From: Deltaproteobacteria bacterium
GTDB taxonomy: Bacteria > Myxococcota_A > UBA9160 > UBA4427
DNA length: 64,000 nt
Assembly (NCBI GenBank): GCA_016713665.1
Contig: JADJOR010000002.1
Span: 372,001 to 436,000, forward strand
Direction: 5' to 3'
Shown here: piece by piece, positions 54,268 to 63,423 of the stretch
Numbering within the stretch: the stretch's first letter is position 1
Layout of the letters: each line of letters starts with the position of its first letter
The notes under the pieces: generated by a model
Database searches by the model: none
Seen by the model: the letters and a program-made list of their open reading frames with translations, nothing else
What the model was told of the DNA's origin: nothing
Made by a program: the position numbers and the translations under genes

Positions 54268-56474
54268 AGGCGCTCGCCCTTGCGCTCGTCGTCGCGCTCC
54301 TCGCGGTCGCCTGCGAGGCCGCGCGGACGAGCGACGATGGCCGGCCGGCGGTCTCCGCGGCTTCCGTCGGACTCGAGGACGGGGGCGGGTCTTACGATTC
54401 CGGCGCGCCGGCCGGCGCGGACGGGGGAGCTGATTCCGAATCAGATGCCGGAGTCGGTTCGACGGGGACGTCCGATCGCCGCTCCGGCTGGCCGATGCAC
54501 GGCCGCGATGCCTGGGAGCAGCGCTACAGCCCCCTCGACCAGATCAATTCCCTGAACGTCGAGAAGCTCGGGCTCGCCTGGGGCGTCGAGCTCGGAACCA
54601 ATCGGGGCATCGAGGCGACGCCGCTGGTCGTCGATGGCGTCCTCTATCTCGCCTCGGCCTGGAGCGTGGTCCACGCCTTCGACGCAGCGAGCGGCCAGCC
54701 CCTCTGGCGCTACGACCCGAAGGTGCCGCGCTCGCGCGCGAAGCTCTTCTGCTGCGGCGTCGTCAACCGCGGGGTCGCCCATCATCGCGGCCTCGTCTTC
54801 TTCGCGACCCTCGACGGGCGCTTGATCGCCCTCGACGCGAAGACGGGGCGTCTCGTCTGGGAGACGCAGACGATCGATCCCGACAAGGCCTACTCGATCA
54901 CCGGCGCGCCGCGCGTCGTGCGCGGCCACGTCCTGATCGGCAATGCCGGCGCCGACCTCGGCGTACGCGGCTACGTGTCGGCCTACGATCGCGACACCGG
55001 CAAGCTCGTCTGGCGCTTCTACACCGTGCCCGGTCCCCCCGATCAGCCCCAGGAGTCCGACGCCCTGGTGCGGGCGCTCGGGACCTGGAAGGGCGATCTC
55101 TGGTGGAAGGTCGGCGGCGGCGGAACGGTCTGGGACGCGATGGCCTACGACCGGGAGCTCGACCTTCTATATATAGGGACGGGGAACGGCTCCCCCTGGG
55201 CTCGCCATCTGCGCAGTCCGGGCGGCGGCGACAACCTCTATCTGTCCTCCATCCTCGCGCTCCGCCCCGAGACCGGCGAGCTCGTCTGGCACTACCAGAC
55301 GACGCCCGGCGACAACTGGGACTTCACCGCGACCCAGAGCCTGATCGTCGCCGAGCTCGAGCTCTCGCCCGGCCAGAAGCGGCGCGTCGTGATGCAGGCG
55401 CCGAAGAACGGCTTCTTCTACGTGCTCGACGCCGCGACCGGCGAGCTGCTTTCGGCGGAGCCCTTCGTCGAGGTGACCTGGGCGAGCCACGTCGACCGAA
55501 AGACCGGTCGCCCGGTCGAGACGGGGAAGGGCGACTACTCGAAGCAGCCCGCGACGATCAAGCCCGGACCGATCGGGGCGCATACCTGGCATCCGATGGC
55601 CTACAGCCCGAAGACGGGCCTCGTCTACATCCCCGCGCAGCACGTCGCCGGCTACTATGCCCCGGCCTCCCAGCCCTTCACGTTCGTGAACGGCTCGCCG
55701 CGCAATACCGGCATCGATCTGACGAAGGCGCGCCAGTTTCCCGCCGACGCCGCGGCGGGGGAGCTGATCGCCTGGGACCCGATCCGGCAGAAGAAGGTCT
55801 GGGGCGTCGCCCGCGAGACGATCGGCAACGGGGGCGTCCTCTCGACCGCGGGGCTGCTCGTCTTCCAGGGCACCGCGACCGGTCGCTTCACGGCCCACCA
55901 CGCCCGCACGGGCAAGCGCCTCTGGGAGTACGACGCGGGCACCGGCATCATCGCCGCCCCCATCAGCTATGCGATCGACGGCGAGCAGTACGTCGCGATC
56001 GCGGCGGGCTGGGGCGGGGGCTTCGCCTTGAACGGCGGCGATGCGGCCGCCGCGGCGGGGGTGCGCGGCGGCGGCCGGCTCCTCGTCTTCAAGCTCGGCG
56101 GTCGGGCGAAGCGGCTCGCCGATCCGCCTCCGGCGCCACCGCGCCACTATCCGGTGCGCCCGAAGCTCGAGGACGCGCGCGAGATCGAGCGCGGGGCGGC
56201 GCTCTTCTCGGAGTACTGTGCGGCCTGCCATGGCGTCGGGGCGGCCGGCGGCGGGGTCACGCCGGATCTGCGCTTCAGCCCGCCCGCGGTGCGCGAGAAT
56301 TTCGCGCGCATCGTGAACGGCGGGGAGCTCGCCGAGAAGGGCATGCCCGCGTTCGCCGGGCAGCTCGCGCCCCGGGATCTCGCGGCCATCTCGCTCTATC
56401 TCGCCGATCGCGCCTGGGCCGCGCCGGTGGTCAGCTCGCCGGCCGGCGTCCCTGCGCCCGCCTTACGTCGTTAG
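54264..56474 (+). CDS. PQQ-dependent alcohol dehydrogenase with C-terminal cytochrome c (quinohemoprotein), lipoprotein
   Basis: 736 residues from the TTG at 54264, overlapping the previous stop; no ATG fits. The lipobox L-L-A-V-A-C anchors it. An eight-bladed PQQ propeller (about 60-600) has the vicinal disulfide C163-C164 in L-F-C-C-G-V-V, G-D-N-W-D with the likely catalytic Asp, and repeated W-motifs such as G-K-L-V-W and G-E-L-V-W-H-Y. A cytochrome c domain has C652-A-A-C-H656 and a Met ligand in G-M-P-A-F. It oxidises an alcohol in the periplasm and passes electrons via heme. The 55 residues after the lipid site are a Gly/Ser/Asp linker. Confidence 0.92.
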   Translation: MKALALALVVALLAVACEAARTSDDGRPAVSAASVGLEDGGGSYDSGAPAGADGGADSESDAGVGSTGTSDRRSGWPMHGRDAWEQRYSPLDQINSLNVEKLGLAWGVELGTNRGIEATPLVVDGVLYLASAWSVVHAFDAASGQPLWRYDPKVPRSRAKLFCCGVVNRGVAHHRGLVFFATLDGRLIALDAKTGRLVWETQTIDPDKAYSITGAPRVVRGHVLIGNAGADLGVRGYVSAYDRDTGKLVWRFYTVPGPPDQPQESDALVRALGTWKGDLWWKVGGGGTVWDAMAYDRELDLLYIGTGNGSPWARHLRSPGGGDNLYLSSILALRPETGELVWHYQTTPGDNWDFTATQSLIVAELELSPGQKRRVVMQAPKNGFFYVLDAATGELLSAEPFVEVTWASHVDRKTGRPVETGKGDYSKQPATIKPGPIGAHTWHPMAYSPKTGLVYIPAQHVAGYYAPASQPFTFVNGSPRNTGIDLTKARQFPADAAAGELIAWDPIRQKKVWGVARETIGNGGVLSTAGLLVFQGTATGRFTAHHARTGKRLWEYDAGTGIIAAPISYAIDGEQYVAIAAGWGGGFALNGGDAAAAAGVRGGGRLLVFKLGGRAKRLADPPPAPPRHYPVRPKLEDAREIERGAALFSEYCAACHGVGAAGGGVTPDLRFSPPAVRENFARIVNGGELAEKGMPAFAGQLAPRDLAAISLYLADRAWAAPVVSSPAGVPAPALRR

Positions 56475-56508
56475 GCCCCCCGCCGAGTCCCATTCGAGGA
56501 GGATTTCC

Positions 56509-58747
56509 GTGCGTCCCGCATTCCGGCTCTCGTTCGCGCTCGTCGCCGTCGTCGGCTCGTCGATGGCGTTCTCCGCCTGCTTCGGTCGGGAGAGTGGTCC
56601 GGGCGATGTCGACGATCCGGCGGCGAAGACCGCGGCCGCCATTTCACCCGAGGCCGCCGACGCGGCGTCCGGCGATTGGGAGTGGCGCGACTATCTCGGC
56701 GACGTCGGTCGTTCCCACCATTCGCCGCTCGCGCAGATCGACCGCACGAACGTCGCGCAGCTCGAGGTCGCCTGGCGCTACGACACGGGCGCGACCGCGG
56801 GCGCGCTCTCGCAGATCCAGACCAATCCGATCGTCGTCGACGGGCTGCTCTACGGAACGACCGGGAGCGCCCAGGTCTTCGCCCTCGAAGCCGCGACGGG
56901 CAAGGAGCGCTGGCGCTTCGATCCCCTCGCGAACGGCAGCGCTTCCCAGGGCCACAACCGCGGCGTCGTCTTCTGGGACGGACCGGAAGGGGAAGCGGCG
57001 GCGGGCGGGCGCATCCTGGCCGCCTGTGGTCAGGACCTCTGGGCCCTCGACGCGAAGACGGGCCGCCCGATCGAGAGCTTCGGGAAGTCGGGTCGCACCG
57101 ACCTCCGCGCCGGTCTCGCCCACGGCCAGGCGGGCGGCGACGTGACCTCGCCGACCCCGGGCGCGATCTACCGCGATCTGCTCATCGTCGGCACGAAGGT
57201 CGGCGAGAGCGACGGCGCCGCCCCGGGCGACATCCGCGCCTACGATCTCCGGACCGGCGAGATGCGCTGGATCTTCCATACGATTCCCCGCGAAGGCGAG
57301 CTCGGCGCCGAGACCTGGCCGAAAGAGGCGTGGAAGACCCGGGGCGGAGCGAACTCCTGGTCCGGCGTGACTCTCGATCGCGAGCGCGGGCTCGTCTTCC
57401 TGGCGACGGGCTCGGCGACGCCTGATTTCTGGGGGCGATCGCGCCGGCGACAATCTCTTCGCGAATAGCGTCGTCGCCCTCGATGCGGCGACCGGCAAGC
57501 GGGTCTGGCACTACCAGATCGTCCACCACGACCTCTGGGACCGCGACCTTCCGTCCCCGCCGACCCTCGTGACGGTCGTGCGCGACGGGAAGACGACCGA
57601 TGCCGTCGCCCAGGCGACGAAGGCGGGATATCTCTTCCTGTTCGAGCGTGAGACGGGCGAGCCGATCTACGAGATCGAGGAGCGCCCGGTCCCCGGGTCC
57701 CTCGTCGAGGGCCAGTTCGTCGCGAAGACCCAGCCGTTTCCGACGGCGCCTCCGCCGTACACGCGGCAACGCTTCGACCTCTCGTGGCTCGACGACCGCG
57801 GCCCCGAATGGCGCAAGCAGCAGGAGGCGCGGCTCGCGGGCGCGCGCATGGGGCAGGACTACATCCCGCCGAGCCTCGAGGGCTCGGTCATGTTCCCGGC
57901 CTTCGACGGGGGCGCCGAGTGGGGCGGCAGCGCCTTCGACCCGAAGACGGGACTGCTCTACGTCAATGCCAACGAGCTGCCCGCGCTGCTTCGTCTGATG
58001 GAGCGACCGAAGGGCGTCAATCCGCGCTCGATCTACCTCGAGAAATGCGGCGTCTGCCACGGCCCCGAGCTCGAGGGCACCGGCGTCGGCCCCTCGCTGA
58101 TCGGCCTCGAGAAGCGCCGCAACCTCGTCGGGGTCCTCACCGTGATCGCCCTGGGCGGCGGTCGGATGCCGTCCTTCGTCGACATGCCGATGCCGCTGAT
58201 GGAGCGCCTCGCCGCCTACGTCCTCGAGCCCGACGACGTCGAAAAGGCGATGGCGGAGCTCGATGCGCGTCCGGGGAGCGACTCGCGTTACGTCAGCGCC
58301 GGCTACGTCTATCTCCGCGACGATCAGGGAGTCCCGATCAACGAGCCGCCCTGGGGCACGCTGACCGCCCTCGATCTCTCGGCGGGCACGATCCGCTGGC
58401 GGATCCCCTTCGGCGAGTATCCGCAGCTCGAGGGGAAGGGCCGCGGCAAGGGCAGCGAGAACTATGGCGGCCCGGTCGTCACCGACGGCGGCCTGCTCTT
58501 CATCGCCGCGACCCCCGACGCGAAGATCCGCGCCTACGACAAGGCGACGGGCGAGGAGCTCTGGCAGGCCGACCTGCCCGCGGCCGGCTTCGCGACGCCG
58601 TCGACCTACTCGGTCGACGGTCGCCAGTTCGTCGTCGTCGCGGCCGGCGGCGGCAAGCTGGGCCGCCCGTCCGGGACGCAATACGTCGCGTTCGCGCTGC
58701 CGGAGACGGCGGAGCCGAATCAGGCCTCGGCGGCGCGGAAGAACTAG
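56509..58747 (+). CDS. PQQ-dependent dehydrogenase (glucose-dehydrogenase type) with inserted cytochrome c domain, frameshifted
   Basis: About 745 residues after joining. GTG at 56509 follows GAGGAGG, and the signal ends F-S-A-C, a borderline lipobox. The first part has S-P-L-A-Q-I-D-R-T-N-V and a Q-G-H-N-R-G-V-V-F-W loop. It breaks in the GGGGG run 57431-57435. The other frame resumes G-D-R-A-G-D-N-L-F-A-N-S-V and H-H-D-L-W-D-R-D-L-P, typical of quinoprotein glucose dehydrogenase. A single heme c domain (C-G-V-C-H at about 58046) is inserted between propeller blades. It oxidises a sugar or alcohol in the periplasm. It is 34 bp downstream of the other PQQ gene, in one operon. Confidence 0.88.
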
Positions 58748-58840
58748 CAGCGAGACGGATCGAACGAAGCTGGATCCGGGGCCGTGTCAGGGGCCGCGGT
58801 CGTGGGCCGCGGGGCGCTCGGTGTCGCAGGGCCGTCCGCG

Positions 58841-60235
58841 TCAGGGCTCGTTCGCCTCGGCGATGTTGCGGCGGAGATGGATGCTGGTCGCGAAGTAGAA
58901 GACGCTCGCGAGACAGACGCCGACGACCACCGTCGCCCACATCGCGTGGCGGATGCCCGCCTCGCCGTACTCCGGTCGCAGCACGTCCGAGGCGCGTCCG
59001 ACGACCCAGGGGCCGATGATGCCGCCGATCAGGTTCACGATCAGGAGCTGGATCGCGACCGAGGTCGAGCGCATGCGGGGCTTCGCGAGGAACTGATTCA
59101 TCGCGTGGAGCGGGCCGTTGTAGGCGCCGATCATGAGGATGAAGGCGAAGTAGAAGAAGAGCGAGGTCCGGCCGTCTTCGGCGACGAGATAGGCGAGCAG
59201 ACCCGTCGGCGCCGCGAGGAAGGCGACCGCCGTCGCGACCCAGGCGTACCAGCGTTGGTCGCTGCGGCCCAGCCGATCGGCGAGCAGCCCGCCCGAGAGC
59301 GCTCCGAGCGCCCCGCCGACGCCGGACACGAGCCCGAGCCAGAGGCCGACTTGCGAGAGCGACATGCCGTGGGCGCGCACGTAGAAGGTCGGCGTCCAGA
59401 CGATCGCCGCATAGGCCGCGATCGCGTGGAACGACGCCGCCATCATCAGGAACACGAAGGAGGGCTTCGACGCGAGATAGCGCAGGACGAACAGGATCGA
59501 CTCGTCCGCCGCCGGCGCCGCGCGGACGGGCTCGCGCACCGTCGCCCCGACGAGCAGCGCGAGCAGCAGCCCCGGCAGCCCGACCGCCACGAAGGTCATC
59601 CGCCAGCCGAACTCCTCCCCGAGCGAGCCCGCGGCGAAATAGCCGAACATGGTGCCCGCGTAGACGCCCATCCCGAAGAGCGAGAGGGCCGTCGCGCGCT
59701 TCGCCGCCGGGAAATAATCCGAGAGCAGCGAATGCGAGGGCGGGGCACCGGCCGCCTCGCCGATGCCGACCCCCATGCGCAGGAAGGCGAGCTGGCCGAA
59801 GGAGGACGCCATGCCCATGAACGCCGTCATCCCGCTCCAGACGGCGACGCCGGCGGCGATCACGGTCCGCCGCGACGTGCGGTCGGCGAGACGAGCGAGG
59901 GGCAGCCCGAAGAGCGAGTGGACCACGATGAACGCGAGGCCCGTCAGCAGCCCCATCGCCTCGTCGCTGACCCCGAACTCCGTCTTGATCGGTGTGATGA
60001 GCACCGAGAGGATGTTGCGATCGACGTAGTTCATCATGTTGACGAGGCCCAACATGAGCAGGACGTAGTACGGATAGCGACCGCGCGCGGGCTCGGGAGC
60101 CGGCAGTGCGGAGCTCGTTCGGGACGGGGCGGAGGGGCGGGCGCGGTCATCGGGTGCGGCGAACCATACCAGAGGCGCGGGAAGCGCAAGACCGTCCGAT
60201 GGCCGCGCTCCCGCATCCGGGCGGACCGAGGGCAT
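58841..60235 (-). CDS. Spinster-type MFS transporter
   Basis: 464 residues with twelve hydrophobic segments after a ~50-residue Pro/Ala-rich N-terminus that may be partly untranslated. N-Y-V-D-R-N-I-L-S-V-L near residue 68, L-A-D-R-T-S-R-R and V-G-I-G-E-A-A-G, then L-L-S-D-Y-F-P-A-A-K-R-A-T-A, are the signature of the spinster/Spns-like MFS clade common in catabolic regions. It probably moves an organic acid or lipid-like metabolite across the inner membrane. It is divergent from a paralogue (64 bp gap) and converges on the PQQ operon. Confidence 0.88.
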   Translation of the reverse strand: MPSVRPDAGARPSDGLALPAPLVWFAAPDDRARPSAPSRTSSALPAPEPARGRYPYYVLLMLGLVNMMNYVDRNILSVLITPIKTEFGVSDEAMGLLTGLAFIVVHSLFGLPLARLADRTSRRTVIAAGVAVWSGMTAFMGMASSFGQLAFLRMGVGIGEAAGAPPSHSLLSDYFPAAKRATALSLFGMGVYAGTMFGYFAAGSLGEEFGWRMTFVAVGLPGLLLALLVGATVREPVRAAPAADESILFVLRYLASKPSFVFLMMAASFHAIAAYAAIVWTPTFYVRAHGMSLSQVGLWLGLVSGVGGALGALSGGLLADRLGRSDQRWYAWVATAVAFLAAPTGLLAYLVAEDGRTSLFFYFAFILMIGAYNGPLHAMNQFLAKPRMRSTSVAIQLLIVNLIGGIIGPWVVGRASDVLRPEYGEAGIRHAMWATVVVGVCLASVFYFATSIHLRRNIAEANEP

Positions 60236-60299
60236 GCGGAATGAGGAGGGGACGTCGGCTCGAGAGAGCTAGGCTCGGGCGCCGCGAGAGGGGACCCGC

Positions 60300-61601
60300 A
60301 TGCACGAGACGACGAGCGACGCCCCGGGCGCCGGACCGGGTCAGCACCCGCGCGCGTACTTCATGCTCGCCTTCCTGGTCTTCCTCTACGTCATCAATTA
60401 CGTCGACCGCCAGATCCTCTCGGTCCTGCTCGAGCCGATCAAGCGGGATCTCGGCGCGTCGGACACGCAGATGGGCCTGCTGACCGGCCTCGCCTTCGCG
60501 CTCTTCTACACGCTCGCGGCGGTTCCGATCGCGCGCCTCGCCGATGGTGGCGTCCGGAAGAACGTGATCGTCTGGGGTGTCGCGGTCTGGAGCGTGATGA
60601 CGGCGACCTGTGGCCTCGCGCGGAGCTTCGGCTGGCTCGCGCTCGCGCGCGTCGGGGTCGGCGTCGGCGAGGCGACGCTCAATCCCGCCGCGCATTCGCT
60701 GCTCTCGGATTATTTCCCGCCCGCGAAGCGCGCGACGGCCCTCGCGCTCTACAACGTCGGCGGCAATCTCGGAATCATGACGGGCTTCGTGCTCGGCGGC
60801 TGGATCGGGCAGAGCGTGGGCTGGCGACAGGCCTTCCTGGTCGTGGGACTGCCGGGCCTCGTCGCCGCGATCGCGGCGCATTTCGTCCTCGAGGAGCCGC
60901 CGCGGGGCTCGGCCGAGGGGCTCGCGGTCGAGGACGGCGTCGCCTCGACCCGCGAGGTGCTCGCCTACATGCTGGGCCGGCCGACGTTCCGGCAGCTCGC
61001 CTTCGCGAGCGCCCTCTACGCCTTCGCGGCCTACGGCTTCACGATCTGGGGCTCGAGCTTCCTGATCCGGGTCCATCACATGACGCTCACCGAGACGGGC
61101 GTCGCGATGGGCCTCGTCCAGGGGATCGGCGGCGGAATCGGGACGTACGCGGGCGGCCGGCTCGCCGACCACTTCTCGCGCCGCGACGAGCGCGCGGCGG
61201 TGCTGGTCTCGGCGGTGGGCGGTGCGATGGCGCTTCCCTTCCTCGCGCTCTTCCTGCTCTGGCCCGACCGGCATGGGGCGCTCATGGGCTACGCGGTCGC
61301 GATGGTGTTCTCGGTCTTCTTCGTCGGGCCCTCGTACGGGCTGGCCCAGTCGCTCGCGCGGGTGCGGATGCGGGCCCAGGCGGCGGCGCTGCTGCTCTTC
61401 GCGATCAACCTGATCGGGCTCGGCATCGCGCCCCTCGTCGTCGGCATGCTGAACGACGCGCTCGCGGCGCGCTTCGGAGACGAGGCGATCCGCTACTCGC
61501 TGATGGCGACGGGCGCGACGACGGTCGGCGCCGTCGTCTTCTCGCTGCGGGCGGCGCGGACGGTGCGTGCGGATCTCGCACAGGTCCGCAAGTCCCCTTG
61601 A
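60300..61601 (+). CDS. Spinster-type MFS transporter
   Basis: 433 residues. N-Y-V-D-R-Q-I-L-S-V-L, R-L-A-D-G-G-V-R-K and G-V-G-E-A-T-L-N-P-A-A-H-S-L-L-S-D-Y-F are closely similar to the divergent gene at 58841, so the two are paralogues of one clade. Twelve membrane helices. The ATG at 60300 lacks a clear ribosome site. It is upstream of the HyuB-HyuA pair by 70 bp in the same direction and may import their substrate. Confidence 0.9.
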   Translation: MHETTSDAPGAGPGQHPRAYFMLAFLVFLYVINYVDRQILSVLLEPIKRDLGASDTQMGLLTGLAFALFYTLAAVPIARLADGGVRKNVIVWGVAVWSVMTATCGLARSFGWLALARVGVGVGEATLNPAAHSLLSDYFPPAKRATALALYNVGGNLGIMTGFVLGGWIGQSVGWRQAFLVVGLPGLVAAIAAHFVLEEPPRGSAEGLAVEDGVASTREVLAYMLGRPTFRQLAFASALYAFAAYGFTIWGSSFLIRVHHMTLTETGVAMGLVQGIGGGIGTYAGGRLADHFSRRDERAAVLVSAVGGAMALPFLALFLLWPDRHGALMGYAVAMVFSVFFVGPSYGLAQSLARVRMRAQAAALLLFAINLIGLGIAPLVVGMLNDALAARFGDEAIRYSLMATGATTVGAVVFSLRAARTVRADLAQVRKSP

Positions 61602-61671
61602 ATCGGGCCCTGCGAAAGCGGCGCCCGAGCGCGTTAGACTCGGCTTCGACCCCATCGGGAGAACCTGGACC

Positions 61672-63423
61672 ATGAACGAACGAGAGATCGACGCCGCCTC
61701 GCGGCTCGAGGCGGAAGTGCTGCGCCATGCCCTGCGGATCGCCGCCGAAGAGGCCAGCATCGTCGTCGTCAAATCCGCGCACTCGGCGATGATCGTCGAA
61801 GGGGCCGACGCCTGCGCCGGCATCCTCGACGCGACGGGCCGCCTCGTCTCGCTCTCGACCGCGACGAACCTCATGCACGCGTCGAGCCTGCGCTGCTCGC
61901 TGCCGGCGGTGCTCGCGGATCATCCGCTCGAGACGATGCGCGACGGCGACGTCTTCGTCATGAACGACTGCTTTCGCGGCGGCATCCACGCGAACGATCT
62001 GCTCGTCTTCCGCCCGGTCTTCATCGCGGGCCGCGTCCGCTTCTTCACCGGCACCCTGATCCACGTCTCCGATCTCGGCGGCTCCTCCGCCGGCGGCATC
62101 GTCCCCGGCGCGACCGACGTCTTCGCCGAGGGCCTGCAGCTCCCGCCGGTCAAGCTCTACGCCGAAGGCCGCGAGGTCGCCGATCTCCACAACCTGATCG
62201 CCCTCAACAGCCGGACCCCAGATCGCGTGATGGGCGATCTCAAGGCGCTGGTCGCCGGCGCCCACGTCGCCGCGCGCCGCCTCGAGGCGCTCGCCGGCGA
62301 GTACGGCCCCGCGGCCCTCGACCGCGGCGTCGCCAACTACATCGCGGGCACCGAGCGCCGCATGCGCGACGAGCTCGGAGCCCTCACGCCCGGCGTCTAC
62401 CGCGGCGAGTACGCGATCGACGACGACGGCCTCGACCTCGACCGCTCGCCGGTCGTGCGCGTCGAGGTCACGGTCGGGGGGCCGGGGGCGCCGGTGCGAC
62501 TCGATTTCTCGGCGACCGACGACCAGGCCCGCGGCGCGATCAACGCGGGCTTCTCCCAGGCGCTGACCGGCGCGACCTACGCGGTCCGCTGCTACGTCGA
62601 TCCGTCCATCCCGATGAACGAGGGATGTTATGCACCGATCGAGGTCGTGTTCCGCAAGGGCTCGCTGCTCGATCCGAAGTGGCCGGCGGCCTGCGGCGGG
62701 CGCGTCGTGTCGGTGACGGCGGTCTGCGAGGCGGTGGTCGACGCGCTGTCCCAGGCGCGGCCGGATCGGGCGACGGCGGCCTCGGCGGTGATTCATCCCT
62801 TCACGCTGGCGGCGGCGACGGGCGGGAACCCGTGGCTGCTGCTCTCCTACGAGTACGGCGGGCTCGGCGCCCGGGCGAGCTCGGACGGGCCGAGCGCCAC
62901 GGGCTCGTTCTTTCTGGGCGGGCGCAACGTCGTCCCCCAGGTCGAGCCGCTCGAGGCGCGGCTGCCGCTCGTCTTCGAGTCCCAGTCGATGATCCCGGAC
63001 TCCGGCGGGCCGGGCCGATATCGCGGCGGGCTCGGCGTCGAGACGCGGATTCGCGTCTTGAAGGACTGCGAGGTCGCGATCCGCAGCGAACGCGTGCGCT
63101 TCGCGCCGCGGGGACGTGATGGCGGTCGACCGGGGCGGTCGGGCGAGCAGTTCGCGGTGCTCCCGGACGGCGGGACGCGGCCGCTGCTGCCGAAGGCGGC
63201 GAACCAGCTGATGTACGCGGGGGAGACCTTCGTGCTGCGCACCTCGGGCGGCGGCGGACTCGGTCGCCCGGAGGAGCGCGACGCGGCGCAGATCGAGGCG
63301 GATCTCGTCGAGGGCTGGGTCAGCCCGGAGGCGGCGCGGCGCGACTATGGATTCACGGGTGTGAAGGCGTCGCCTTCGGCAAAGCCGAGCGGCGCGGCCG
63401 CGGGCCGGGAGGTGGGACGATGA
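61672..63423 (+). CDS. Hydantoinase B/oxoprolinase family protein
   Basis: 583 residues. G-D-V-F-V-M-N-D-C-F-R-G-G-I-H, F-T-G-T-L-I-H-V-S-D-L-G-G and the C-terminal D-S-G-G-P-G-R-Y-R-G-G-L-G are conserved HyuB blocks. HyuB works with HyuA in ATP-dependent hydrolysis of hydantoins or 5-oxoproline, or as part of acetone/acetophenone carboxylases. P-M-N-E-G-C-Y-A-P-I follows the family. The gene overlaps hyuA by ATGA, so the subunits are made together. Here B precedes A, the reverse of many operons. Substrate unclear. Confidence 0.92.
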   Translation: MNEREIDAASRLEAEVLRHALRIAAEEASIVVVKSAHSAMIVEGADACAGILDATGRLVSLSTATNLMHASSLRCSLPAVLADHPLETMRDGDVFVMNDCFRGGIHANDLLVFRPVFIAGRVRFFTGTLIHVSDLGGSSAGGIVPGATDVFAEGLQLPPVKLYAEGREVADLHNLIALNSRTPDRVMGDLKALVAGAHVAARRLEALAGEYGPAALDRGVANYIAGTERRMRDELGALTPGVYRGEYAIDDDGLDLDRSPVVRVEVTVGGPGAPVRLDFSATDDQARGAINAGFSQALTGATYAVRCYVDPSIPMNEGCYAPIEVVFRKGSLLDPKWPAACGGRVVSVTAVCEAVVDALSQARPDRATAASAVIHPFTLAAATGGNPWLLLSYEYGGLGARASSDGPSATGSFFLGGRNVVPQVEPLEARLPLVFESQSMIPDSGGPGRYRGGLGVETRIRVLKDCEVAIRSERVRFAPRGRDGGRPGRSGEQFAVLPDGGTRPLLPKAANQLMYAGETFVLRTSGGGGLGRPEERDAAQIEADLVEGWVSPEAARRDYGFTGVKASPSAKPSGAAAGREVGR

